A stretch of DNA of 64,000 nucleotides from Bactericera cockerelli. Its lineage: Eukaryota > Arthropoda > Insecta > Hemiptera > Triozidae. The notes under the pieces were generated by a model that saw nothing but the letters and a program-made list of their open reading frames with translations, had not been told where the DNA came from and searched no databases. Location: NCBI GenBank assembly GCA_024516035.1, contig CM044956.1, positions 55,681,233 to 55,745,232 on the forward strand, given 5' to 3'. Numbering within the stretch: position 1 is the stretch's first letter; each line of letters begins with the position of its first letter. The translations under genes were made by a program, and so were the position numbers. This document shows positions 54,152-63,960 of the stretch, piece after piece.

Positions 54152-54372
54152 TTGCCCTACAACTGCATTGCATGGTCATATCACGACGGGGGTGTTACCC
54201 TCCATTCGTAGGAAACTCTCAAACCTGCTACCCACATTAACCTCACCCAGCCTGGGTTGGGTGAGATTAATGTGTTAAGCAACGTTAAACAACGTTTACC
54301 TCGCTAAACGTTGCTTAACCTCGGTGGTCCTGAGAGAACTGGTGCATTCAACGCGCCAGCGACGCCACGCTG
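54152..54372 (-). repeat. 5S-derived SINE, minus strand, with a scrambled centre
   Basis: Tail complement gcatggtcatatcacgacgg, ttaccctccattcgtagg, cacccagcctgggttgggtg; head complement gttgcttaacctcggtgg, gcattcaacgcgccagcgac. Between them ttaagcaacg...cgttgcttaa forms a local inverted repeat, so the head was partly duplicated in inverse orientation. Confidence 0.75.
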
Positions 54373-54439
54373 GCAATTTGGAGTTTAATGTTCCTGAAAT
54401 ATATTATACGTCACAACTTGGTGGGTAGCGCTGAATTAT

Positions 54440-54677
54440 AGGACTATACCACCTTAATATACAATATTTTGTACAATTTTTGCCTATAATTCGGCCACTG
54501 GTCGCTGTTTCACATCAAAAGAGCTACTCATTTTTCCTCACGAGGTAATATATATGAGTGGACCCCGAAAATCTAAGTACAGAGCAGAAAAAATCCTACC
54601 TCGCTGGGGATCGAACCCAGGTCACCGTGCGTATTGGCCTAGCGCGCCAACTCACTCTGCCACCTTGACTACTACTA
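54440..54677 (-). repeat. SINE-6, arm B copy
   Basis: The complement of 48886-49133: taatatacaatattttgtac, ggtcgctgtttcacatcaaa, ctcgctggggatcgaaccca, ccaactcactctgccacctt. Confidence 0.8.
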
Positions 54678-54729
54678 AATCATAGCATGTAATTACATAT
54701 ATAAATAATAATAATATCGGCTTGTTTAT

Positions 54730-55200
54730 ACTGCCGAAGTAGGACTATTAAAGTCTCATTTTCCCAGCAGCAAGTCACGATCATGTAATAAGAATTCCAA
54801 ACAGAAGGTATCTTGTCAAGTCCTCACTTGGATTCGAACCCACGACGTTTGGAATAAATACTATTAAAGTATCATTTTCCCAGCAGCAAGTCACGATCAT
54901 GTAATAAGAATTCCAAACAGAAGGTATCTTGTCAAGTCCTCACTTGGATTCGAACCCACGACGTTTGGAATAAATACTATTAAAGTATCATTTTCCCAGC
55001 AGCAAGTCACGATCATGTAATAAGAATTCCAAACAGAAGGTATCTTGTCAAGTCCTCACTTGGATTCGAACCCACGACGTTTGGAATAAATACTATTAAA
55101 GTCTCATTTTCCCAGCAGCAAGTCACGATCATGTAATAAGAATTCCAAACAGAAGGTATCTTGTCAAGTCCTCACTTGGATTCGAACCCACGACGTTTGG
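54730..55200 (-). repeat. 116-bp tandem repeat (four copies) containing a tRNA B-box
   Basis: Exact 116-bp spacing of acgtttgg at 54845, 54961, 55077 and 55193. Each unit has cccagcagcaagtcacgatc and cttggattcgaacccacg (B-box complement). Units are almost identical, so expansion is recent. Arm A has one unit. Confidence 0.93.
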
Positions 55201-55310
55201 AAAATCTGTGTTCACAGTGTTCCGTTTGTTAGGAAAAAGGAAAATATAAAATTGAAAATTTCAGAAGCGATTTATGATTTATTATAAAAGTAAACAGTAA
55301 TAGGTATACA

Positions 55311-56022
55311 TAGGGTGACCATACGTCCCGCTTTCGGCGGGACGGTCCCGCTTTGGATCCGTTTGTCCCGCTGTCCCGAGCGATCTCTTCGGGACGCGAA
55401 AATGTCCCGCTTTTGACAAAAATCATTAAAATGTCCCGCTTTTTACTTTCCTTATCTTATTATAAAGAAATATTTAATAATTACCTAACGAAGATCGAGC
55501 ATACTTCGTAAGCTAGTATTTTTTCTTCTTTTTTTCAATGTAGGTCCAATTACACAGAGTGCAATTTCGTCTATTAATTTTTTTGGTAGGTACCAGTGCA
55601 CCCCCAGGAGCGCCGCCAAAAAGCGTACTTTGAACGTATCAAAAAAACGAAGAAAAAAATGGTTGTTTTTTCTTCTTATTTTTTTTTATATTAAAATCAA
55701 ATCTCATTAATCCTATTCTTACCTACATACATGCTGACACTGGGTGACTGGGTCGCTAGAGACAATGCCTCTATAGCTACTCTATGTCCTCACGAGGCTG
55801 AGTGACACCCGAAAACATACACGGTGACAAGCTATTGCCCCCGCCAGGATTTGAACCCAGGTCTCCCGCGTACAAGACCATTAAGCCATGGGAGCTAGTG
55901 TACACTGTTAAATAGACTATTTATAACTTTTCACACCAGAAACTCCTACCCCCCCTCCCCCCCCCGGTATAGCGAAAACGGGCCGCGTCCCGCTTCGGCT
56001 TCAAAAAAATCTGGTCATCCTA
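55311..56022. mobile_element. hAT-like non-autonomous element with 8-bp TSD
   Basis: Terminal repeats tagggtgacca and tggtcatccta (one mismatch) are flanked by ggtataca at 55303-55310 and 56023-56030, an 8-bp duplication typical of hAT. Arm A has a single ggtataca-type site (inverted, near 44270). Interior is rich in gtcccgctt repeats and hosts a SINE at 55737-55908. No transposase. Confidence 0.88.
55737..55908 (-). repeat. SINE-7 (tRNA-derived) inside the hAT-like element
   Basis: The reverse complement has ctcccatggcttaatggtct as head and gggttcaaatcctggcgg as B box, then gtgtcactcagcctcgtgag. Confidence 0.65.
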
Positions 56023-56051
56023 GGTATACAGAGTATGACATTATGTTATTA

Positions 56052-56181
56052 CCGATAAGGCGGCGGACTTGTAACCCGGAGGTCGGTGGTTCAAGTCCCG
56101 GTTTCAGCATAGATTGAGTAAAGCGAGTTTGAGTAGTTGTGACATCACGAAAGTGAATAGCACAAATATGATAACTTTTTA
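56052..56181 (+). repeat. SINE-1, 5'-truncated, arm B copy
   Basis: Starts at gataaggcggcggacttgta; tail to gataactttttac. Same truncation as 44119-44249. Confidence 0.8.
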
Positions 56182-56759
56182 CTTATTACATAATATCATA
56201 CTTAACACAATTCCACAAAGAAGCTGACGTTAAAAAATAAGGTAGGTACATACCTACCAAAGTAATGTGAGCTTATAAACGTCACATCAATAAACGATTG
56301 TTTATCTTCGTCAGCAACGCCTGCATCTGAGTTATCTGCGACGAAAAAAAATGGAAAGGTCTACCCTATCTACATTCTGTGAGATTACCTACTCTTCTCC
56401 GAAACAATTGCATCAATATCAGGCTAAATGTTACTTATTTTAACGCGAATGTCAGAGGACACATCTAACTTACTCCTATACTTGTTTTTCAAATACATCA
56501 TTTGAGAAAAGCCAAATTCGCACATGTACCTAAATGGTAACAAAGGGTAGTAGGTACAATTTTGTGCACCTGAAATTGTCCCGAGTACCACTGTTTGAGA
56601 ACCTATGGTTTAATACGTGCACCGACAACGTGAAGTCCCCCCACACTTCTGCTCCCATCGCTGCGTTGCAAAGGAAGAGGTGAGGCGCGGGGTTCCATGT
56701 AGTTCTGTATGTGATTTGCGTTTCAATAGGCGAGGCGGGGGGTGGGTTTTTCGATGTTA

Positions 56760-57174
56760 AAACCTCTCTCCTGGCGTTACGGTTGGAGTACAAAATTCGG
56801 GGTTTGTTGTTCCTGGGAGTACATAATTCAGAGATTATTTTGGTATGCGGTACAATATTCTAGCTCCATCGGTTAAAATCGTGAAGTTAGCACCCGACAT
56901 GTTCCAACCTCTCTCCTGGGGTTACGGTTGGAGTACAAAATTCGGGGTTTGTTGTTCCTAACAGTACATAATTAGTACATTATTATGGTAGGTGGTACAA
57001 AATTCTAGCTTCTATGTCGGGTGCTAGCGTGAAGTTAGCACCCGACATGTTTCAACCGCTCTCCTGGGGTTACGGTTGGAGTACAAAATTCGGGGTTTGT
57101 TGTTCCTAACAGTACATAATTAGTACATTATTATGGTAGGTGGTACAAAATTCTAGCTTCAATGTCGGGTGCTA
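56760..57174. repeat. Tandem foldback repeats, unit about 147 bp
   Basis: Three related units. Two complete ones (56888-57026 and 57036-57174) each start with tagcacccgacat and end with atgtcgggtgcta, a perfect 13-bp inverted repeat. The units are separated by gcgtgaagt. The first unit (56760-56870) is degenerate. Confidence 0.85.
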
Positions 57175-57690
57175 TCTTCACGCACCTCACCTGAGTGCAT
57201 GAGTCAGTCCAGCTCAGATTTCATAACCGCTCAAATATTCCAATGTCCTCACAGGAGTCATTGCGAGGAATTTTGACATTCTGTGTCTTAATTAGATAAC
57301 AATTAAGCATGCGTGTAATTTTATTCCCAGTTAGATATCATAACTGTTAATATCTGGCACGGACTTTAATTCATTCGAAGCGAAAAATAATTCATTTACA
57401 TTAAACACAGTTAAAAGAAAAAACACACAGAAATGAATTTAAGAAAAATATTTATTTGCAATTTACATATTATGATGTTTATACCTTGTACATTTATCAG
57501 TTTTTTAGTTTCAGAAAAAGGTGATGTATGTGCTTGTCATGTAATAAAACATAAAATCTTTGACTGAGATTTAACTGCAGAAGAATGAGAAGGTCATCTC
57601 AGTTTATGCTAGGCATTTCCTTTTCTTTGATCTCGAGTCCCGGGTTTAATGTCGATCGCTGTAATTACCTATTATTATTATTATAAAACG
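57175..57690. other. No gene recognised
   Basis: AT-rich sequence between foldback repeats and SINE-3. Nothing identified. Confidence 0.4.
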
Positions 57691-57933
57691 CCAGCCTCCC
57701 GTGGCGTAACGGTTGTGACTACTGCCCGTAGTCCATAGATCCTGAGTTCGATTCCCGGTTGGAGCAGACTTTTCGCACAGAAAATTCTGTTCCCTCCGAA
57801 CATGTGAGGCTGGCGATTCCGGCCCTACCCAGGCTGGGTGAGGTTAATGTGGGTAGCTGGTACGATTCCCAGCGAATGGAGCGTAAAACCCCCGTCCTGT
57901 CAACCTCAAGTCAGGACGTTAAAACCAAATAGA
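57691..57933 (+). repeat. SINE-3: tRNA head with the shared SINE tail
   Basis: Head gccagcctcccgtggcgtaa, B box gagttcgattcccggttg, then ccggccctacccaggctggg, aatgtgggtagctggta, gcgaatggagcgtaaaaccc. Same family as 39517-39747. Confidence 0.87.
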
Positions 57934-58167
57934 ATCAAAGGACACGAAAGGAGCCTAGACATTGGATCTGGTCGTCCATATAATCCTCTCACTACCGTGA
58001 TTTACCTATCGCATGGATACGGAATTATTATTATTCTTATGAAAAAAAAAAATGCATAGGTATAAGTTAGTGTAATGTAGGTACGAAATAATATCTACTT
58101 ATTGAAATTTCATGTATGACACTAATTTATTTACACTACTCGTTTATGACTACAGTCATTCATATTT

Positions 58168-58320
58168 GGTTTTAACGATTTCAACTGGACTGTCATTCAT
58201 ATCATTCGCTGGAAACTCACAAACCAGCTACTCAAATTAACCTTACCAAGCCTGAGTGGGGTCTTAAATAGTTGGCATCCAAGGGTTTGAATTTGAATGG
58301 TCACCTATCAAAATCACAAC
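58168..58320 (-). repeat. 5S-derived SINE, minus strand, partial
   Basis: ttggttttaacgatttcaac, attcgctggaaactcacaaa, ccaagcctgagtggggtc, gaatggtcacctatcaaaa. The 5S head is mostly lost. Confidence 0.65.
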
Positions 58321-58754
58321 CTTGCTGGGGGACGGGGGTGGCCTAGTAAGGGGATAGAGTGGCCTAGCAAGTTAAGTACGTATTATGATAGTCATTTTAA
58401 AATTAAATTAATCGTTGAAAAAAATAACCCTTTTCCTTGATAAAATTATGCAATTCAAAAATAACATGGAAAACAGTAAATTTTCTTAAATGATAACTTT
58501 ATGCAATTCAATAATTAGACGTTAATTAGGTAAGAGAGATCTTAATTAAGTTAATTATACATATTTGAATTAAATAACAGGCAATTTAATTTACATAGGT
58601 AAGAAAAAAATGAAAAGAAATTAACATAAATGAATGAGATAATAGCATCAACAATAATCGACCTTTATTAAGAACTAGATCAATACCATTACTTGGTGCT
58701 TGTTTTTTTTTTAATTCCAAGTTTATTGTTTATTTGGGTTTACCGTTGACATAA
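58321..58754. other. No gene recognised
   Basis: AT-rich sequence. Nothing identified. Confidence 0.4.
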
Positions 58755-58982
58755 TGGGACTACCTGTGTTGCGCTGTTCTGTCACTGAAGTCAAGCAACG
58801 TCCAGCAAGGCTAGGAATGGATAGCCATTCAAACTCAAACCCTCGTGATGCTGGGTATTCCCGGCCCCACTCAGGCTGGGTGAGGTTAATTTGAGTAACT
58901 GGATTGTGAGTTTCCAGGGAATCAAGGGTAAAGAGTCCGTCGTGAATTGACCATGCAGTTAAAGCGACGTTAGCTCCCCCCC
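58755..58982 (+). repeat. 5S-derived SINE
   Basis: Head tgttctgtcactgaagtcaa, gcaacgtccagcaaggctag, then cccggccccactcaggctgg and tail gagtttccagggaatcaagg, ending in a C run. Confidence 0.8.
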
Positions 58983-59369
58983 CCCCCCCCTAAAAAAGTC
59001 TTTTTTCAACTCTAATGAAGTATAATGTATGAAACACTACGTACTTCCGAATATTGTATACAAACTATAACTTTTTTTTTTTTACAAACTTTTTTTTTTT
59101 TTTTTGAAGAGGTAAATAAGATTTATTTATTTATTGAAATATTATTAGTCTACTCCTGCACCATCTTCAATCATTGCTGATTTAAACGTCTGTCTATCTT
59201 GGCTTTCAACCAACTGAAAAGTTGAGAATAACTTCTCTTCCATTTGTCAGTCAGTGCTTGGGATTCTTGGGAACGCTATGTACATACTATAACGCATTCA
59301 AAATATCTCAAGAACGGTTTACAGCAGAGCGACGAAATACTTTAACGCTACACTGCACTGTAGGCATCG

Positions 59370-59811
59370 CGCAGCGTGTGGAAACCCAAAAGATCAATTA
59401 GATCAAATTCCGCGCACCGTGTGCAATTTCCTCTTTCTCGAGACGTGTTCATGAGGTTTTCGAAAGCACCGCGCAGGTCTAGTGAGGACGAGGAGTCACG
59501 GCATGGACGGGTAATGAGGTTGGCGACCTTGGGTGGGCAGGAGACTGGAAGAGGGAGGGACGGAGATGGAATGGCTGATAGACCTACTGAGGCCCGAATT
59601 AATGAACGCTGCTGAGGTGGACACTGTTATTATTATTATTACACAGTGTATTATAATGTGTATTATAAGAGTCCAACACATGCTTTAAGCACAAATGGAC
59701 TCTTCTATAACTAAATTTATTTATTGTATAAAATATTTATTTTACTTTTATCTATATTGTATTTTGTATTATATAAAAAAAATAAAGAGTATTGAAAAAA
59801 AAAAAAAAAAA
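59370..59811 (+). repeat. Retrotransposed 3' end with poly(A)
   Basis: A frame near 59376-59615 ends GMADRPTEARINERC, which resembles the C-terminal tail of some non-LTR ORF2 proteins. An AT-rich 3' UTR, aaataaagagtattg and a poly(A) run at 59795-59811 follow. Family not determined. Confidence 0.5.
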
Positions 59812-59896
59812 TGTCATTGGGTGTATGTCAAATTTCATTGTAATTGACATGCATCTGTTTTGTATTGCACTTAAAAATAAATAATTAAATTAAATT

Positions 59897-60085
59897 AAAA
59901 ACTATTATTATTATAGTACTTTATGCTTTATTAGGAGGACAGAGTACAATGTTAATAGTTCCTATAAAATTAAGAAAAAACAAACAAATGACTAAATAAA
60001 TAAGTAAAAAGAAATAACACTAATGTCCTACCTAAAAGGCGGGGTTATTGCCTGTGTCAATCTCTTCCACCCAACCCTTATAGAG
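59897..60085 (-). repeat. RTE-like 3' end, minus strand
   Basis: tgtcctacctaaaaggcggg, gttattgcctgtgtcaatc and tcttccacccaaccc match 33846-34065 and the complement of 15194-15434. Confidence 0.6.
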
Positions 60086-60119
60086 TTACTATAGTATCTG
60101 TTACTTTAGTATCTGATTT

Positions 60120-60265
60120 CAGTTAACAGTAATACCTTGATCGATATGTCGGCACACTTGTAACCTGGACGTTCGTTGGTGGTTCAAGTCCCGGTTGTAG
60201 CGTGGATTTAGTAGAGCGAGTTTGAGTAATTGTGATGAACACAAATTTAATATGATAACTTTGAT
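60120..60265 (+). repeat. SINE-1, diverged copy
   Basis: Contains taccttgatcgatatgtcgg, ggtggttcaagtcccggttg, agcgagtttgagtaattgtg. Confidence 0.75.
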
Positions 60266-60715
60266 TTCAGTTATGTGATTGGCTGTTACTATGATAATAA
60301 CAACACTATAGTAACAGTCCCGGATTTTACGTCGTTCATTAGTTCGGGCCTTAGATGACTTAGGCAGGTAGATGTGCATAGATTTTTTGTACCTATAATC
60401 AGATTAATCAGATAGGTATTTAGATGTAAAATTCTACTGTACATAGATAGTAGATTCTACTGATTAGCTATTTTAGACACTAGTTAACTAGTATATATTC
60501 GAGTTGTTCTGCTTAAAAACTAATAGTCTCCAGACAGGCAGGGTGCTGGCGATATCAAAGCATAAGTTATTTAAAAAATAATAATTGAAAAACGCTTTAT
60601 TTTTAAGGGTGTTTAACTGTTTATAAAGATAATTAAAAATAACCCAGGATATAATAACATAATTTATTGTATGTTTGCACACTCTAATAAATATACCTAA
60701 ATAATAAGAAAATAG

Positions 60716-60860
60716 CCTGTCAGTTGCTCAATCGATGAGGCGGTGGACTGGTATTGCGGAGGACGGTGGCTCGAGTCTCAAGTAGGTACAGCAAATATCA
60801 GCCAGGGTTGAAGGCATGTTGCACACACTAGGTATCGTTAGGACGAGCGAGGTTTTTTTT
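60716..60860 (+). repeat. SINE-1b (related tRNA head, different tail), first copy
   Basis: Head gtcagttgctcaatcgatga, ggacggtggctcgagtctca, tail aagtaggtacagcaaatatc, gttgaaggcatgttgcacac. The second copy is at 61674-61795 within the tandem duplication. Confidence 0.7.
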
Positions 60861-60873
60861 TTTTTTTAAGTGG

Positions 60874-61120
60874 GGTTTAACGTCGCTTTCAACTGCCATG
60901 GTCATATCACGACGGGGGTTTTACCCTCCATTCGCAGGAAACTCACAAACCTGCTACTCACATTGACCTCACCCAGCCTGAGTGGGGCCGGGAAAAGCCA
61001 GCGTCACGAGAATTAGAATTTGAATGGTCACCCATCCAAGTCTTAACCTCGCTGGATGTCGCTTAACTTCGGTGTTCTGAAGGGAACCGGTGTATTCAAC
61101 ATGCCATCGACGCTGGCTAC
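60874..61120 (-). repeat. 5S-derived SINE, minus strand, best full-length copy
   Basis: The reverse complement starts gccagcgtcgatggcatgtt, gaatacaccggttccc, gaacaccgaagttaagcgac, gacttggatgggtgacc: the 5S internal-promoter region in order. The shared tail follows (cccactcaggctgggtgagg, gcgaatggagggtaaaaccc, ttgaaagcgacgttaaac), with an A/T run at the 3' end. Confidence 0.88.
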
Positions 61121-61464
61121 TCCCGGATTTTGCGTCGTTCATTAGTTCGGGCCTTAGATGACTTAGGCAGGTAGATGTGCATAGATATTTTGTACCTATA
61201 ATCAGATAGGTATTTAGATGTAAAATTCTACTGTGCATAGATAGTAGATTCTACTGATTAGCCATTTTAGACACTAGTTAACTAGTATATATATTCGAGT
61301 TGTTCTGCCTACAAACTAATAGTCTTCAGACAGGCCGGGTGCTGGCGATATCAAAGCATGAGTTATTAAAAAAATAATAATTGAAAAACGCTTTATTTTT
61401 AAGGGTGTTTATAAAGATAATTAAAAATAACCCAGTATATAATAACATAATTTATTGTATGTTT

Positions 61465-61618
61465 AAAAAAGTTATCATATTTGTGTTAATCACTTTCTTG
61501 ATATCACAACTACCTACTTAAACTCGCTTTACTAAATCTACGCTGAAACCGGGACTTGAACCACCGACCTCCGGGTTACAAGTCCGCCGCCTGATCGATC
61601 AAGCTACTGAGGTCGGTT
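61465..61618 (-). repeat. SINE-1 with 16-bp TSD and empty paralogous site
   Basis: Flanked by aatttattgtatgttt at 61449-61464 and 61619-61634. The sister duplicate (near 60660-60676) has one copy and no SINE, which defines the SINE-1 ends exactly: 154 bp with a run of Ts at the 3' end of its plus sense. Confidence 0.95.
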
Positions 61619-61794
61619 AATTTATTGTATGTTTGCACACTCTAATAAATTTAAATAATAAGAAAATAACCCGTCAGTAGCTCAATCGATAAGACGCCAG
61701 ACTGCTAACACGGAGGCCGGTGGCTCGAGTCTCAAGTAGGTACAGCAAATATCAGCCAGGGTTGAAGGCATGTTGCACACACTAGCTATCGTTA

Positions 61795-61980
61795 GGACGA
61801 GCGAGGTTAGGACTTGAATGGGTGACCATTCAAATTCGAACCCTCCGGGGTGTCACCCTCCACTCGCAAGAAACTCATAAACCTGCTCCCCCTCAGTCTG
61901 CAAAGCCAGCATCACGAGGTCTTCACCTCGCTTGACGTTGCTTAACTTCGTTGAATTCAACGCGCCATCGACGCTGGAAC
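61795..61980. repeat. Two 5S-derived SINE pieces in opposite orientation
   Basis: The plus-strand head part (gcgaggttaggacttgaatg, ggtgaccattcaaatt) runs into a minus-strand copy (caccctccactcgcaagaaa, cttgacgttgcttaacttcg, caacgcgccatcgacgctgg). Confidence 0.7.
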
Positions 61981-63480
61981 CTCATACAGTGATTTATTAA
62001 TCATCACTCATATGTGTAAATGCAAGAAGGATTGATTGAACCCCTGATCTGAAAATTATACTATACCCTATTCATAGCTAACAAAGGAATGCTAGAGATA
62101 CTTGTTAGTCATTAGTTACTTCATTAGATATGTACATATATTACGAGTATTTTTTATTACTAAGTTAGATATTAATAAAAAGTATAAATATGGGTAATTA
62201 AAATTAAAATGTATTACATAATGTATTATGAAGTATGAACTGATATAGTGACATAAACAGGACAGACTTGCTGGAATCTACATATAATTTGCACAAAAGT
62301 TATCCACATAGCATACCGACCTTCAGTAAGGATCATTTTTGCACTTTTATCTTCATCAGGATGTAGACAGCAACGAGACTACTTATTTGAAATAACCACC
62401 AAAAAGTTAGAGTGGTTTTAAGACCCCCTCTAGCTTCGACCCTGAACATAGGAAAGATTTCACTTTCAAAACAAAAAAACCTTTATTTTTTTATGGGAAT
62501 ATTTTTTTGTTTCCTTGCCTAAATGCCTACCTCAAACGGCAAACCGTTTTCAAATTAATGAAAAAATACTTTTTTCAATTTCGATATAACCAAAACTTCT
62601 AGCGTAGAGAGGAGACATTTTTCGGAGTTTTGTGTCAGATTTGACTAGCATTATTTATGTCTGAACTATTTACCATACTTTTTTTTCGGTGGAATAATGT
62701 TACACCCTGTATATACACGACTAATAGACATAGAGTGGCCCACTCTGTACAATAAGAGGACTATAAGACACAGCATTCACGGCTATAACTCAAACTATAA
62801 TTACTTTCCTCGCCATCCATTATTAGAACCCGACTATTATGCTGCAATAAACTAAGCTCCTTACTTAATGAGACCATGTTTACTCTCTACGAAACTTTAA
62901 ATTAGCGTCCTCTCAATTTTCAGTTTGTTCTACAGGTAAGGTACCTATTTCAAGGACCTCCTCTCTTTGATCTTGACAGCACGCTCTATGGGCTAATAAA
63001 TACCTACCTGCCTGTCAGGACTCTTCTAGGATTACCTATTTATAATAATATAGCTGAGGGTGCGTTTGTCAATCAGAATAAACAGATTAAACAGGGTGAT
63101 AAATATCTGATTAGCACTAATCAACTGATTAGTGGTGTAGGTGTATTGACTAAAATTAATCGTTGATTAAAAATAATCAATGGATTGGTGTGGCAATTGA
63201 TAGAGGAAAAGTTAGGTATTATTGATTGAAAAAAATAACTTCTCCAGATGTTGAGAGATTGAAATGAGTTTTCTCTGCACCTTCTAAATTAATTTTAAGT
63301 CGATTGAATCCAAACCTATCTGTATGCCTTAGCCTTACTTATTACATAAATATTATTACTTTTATTTTTGTATATGACACAAATATGTATATGAAATAGG
63401 TACTAACCTACTTACCCTAAAACTCAGCAGTAGTTCTAATTCTACACAAAACATCCTAAAGGATAGATAAATCAGTCGTG
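61981..63480. other. No gene; solitary element end
   Basis: AT-rich. Near 62680-62707 the phrase ggaataatgttacaccctgt followed by ata looks like one terminal end of a Tc1/mariner-type element whose body may lie at 62240-62700, but no partner end was found. Around 63100-63185 short motifs ctgattag and taatca recur. Confidence 0.4.
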
Positions 63481-63488
63481 TCATAAGT

Positions 63489-63516
63489 ATTGTGATTCAC
63501 AATCGTGAATCACAAT
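63489..63516. repeat. Perfect 12-bp inverted repeat, 4-base loop
   Basis: attgtgattcac, loop aatc, gtgaatcacaat: a compact hairpin-forming sequence. Confidence 0.8.
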
Positions 63517-63569
63517 TAACTACTCAATTAACTACTCAAATAATTCTTACTCATTTTTCACAGTAGGTA

Positions 63570-63650
63570 CTTGGGACTCGAACCATCGACTTCCCGGTTA
63601 CGAGTCCACCGCCTTATGTCTTTATCAATCAAGCTGCTGAGTTTAATTAA
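63570..63650 (-). repeat. SINE-1b-like head, minus strand
   Basis: gtacttgggactcgaaccat, cgacttcccggttacgagtc, then atcaatcaagctgctgag. Confidence 0.65.
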
Positions 63651-63680
63651 TAAATTATTCAAGAGAACCTAGCCCCTTGC

Positions 63681-63960
63681 AAGCACTCTCACTCTCATAA
63701 TCCCCAAATCTCCCTTTTAACCGTCTCACACAACGCACTCTGATTGGTTATTGCGTTCAAATTAAAAAAAAAAAAGATTTGGGGATTATGAGAGTGAGAG
63801 TGCTTTCTGGAACGAGGGTAGGTCCTTTCATTTCAGCAAGCACTCTCACTCTCCCTTTCTACAGTCACACAAACACACTCTGATTGGTTAATTTGAACCA
63901 ATGAGAGTGCTTTGTGAGACGGCTGAAACGGAGATTTGGGGATTCAAAGATTGGTGAGTG
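63681..63960. repeat. Foldback repeat with perfect 31-bp inverted arms, plus a partial second copy
   Basis: Arms at 63681-63711 (aagcactctcactctcataa...) and 63775-63805 are exact complements around a loop of about 63 bp containing cactctgattggtta. The sequence from 63838 repeats aagcactctcactctccctt, cactctgattggttaat and later gagatttggggatt, so a second imperfect copy follows. Probably a foldback MITE. Confidence 0.8.

Larger units (their letters stand above)
54437..56650 (-). repeat. Inverted segmental duplication, arm B
   Basis: The reverse-complement counterpart of arm A. It lacks the SINE-1, hammerhead-element and Penelope insertions. It carries its own hAT-like insertion (55311-56022) and an expansion of a 116-bp unit (54730-55200). 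Confidence 0.88.
60316..61810 (+). repeat. Tandem duplication of about 0.8 kb
   Basis: 60316-61120 and 61121-61810 share gtcgttcattagttcgggcc, gacttaggcaggtagatgtg, gattctactgattag, tattcgagttgttctgc, aaaaacgctttatttttaag and the SINE-1b unit (60716, 61674). The first copy ends in a 5S-derived SINE. The second has an extra SINE-1 at 61465-61618. Confidence 0.9.

Noticed and set aside
53580..54240. Three overlapping Ser/Leu/Phe frames of about 190-200 codons
   Set aside because: All three plus-strand phases of the CT microsatellite are open, which marks low complexity, not coding.
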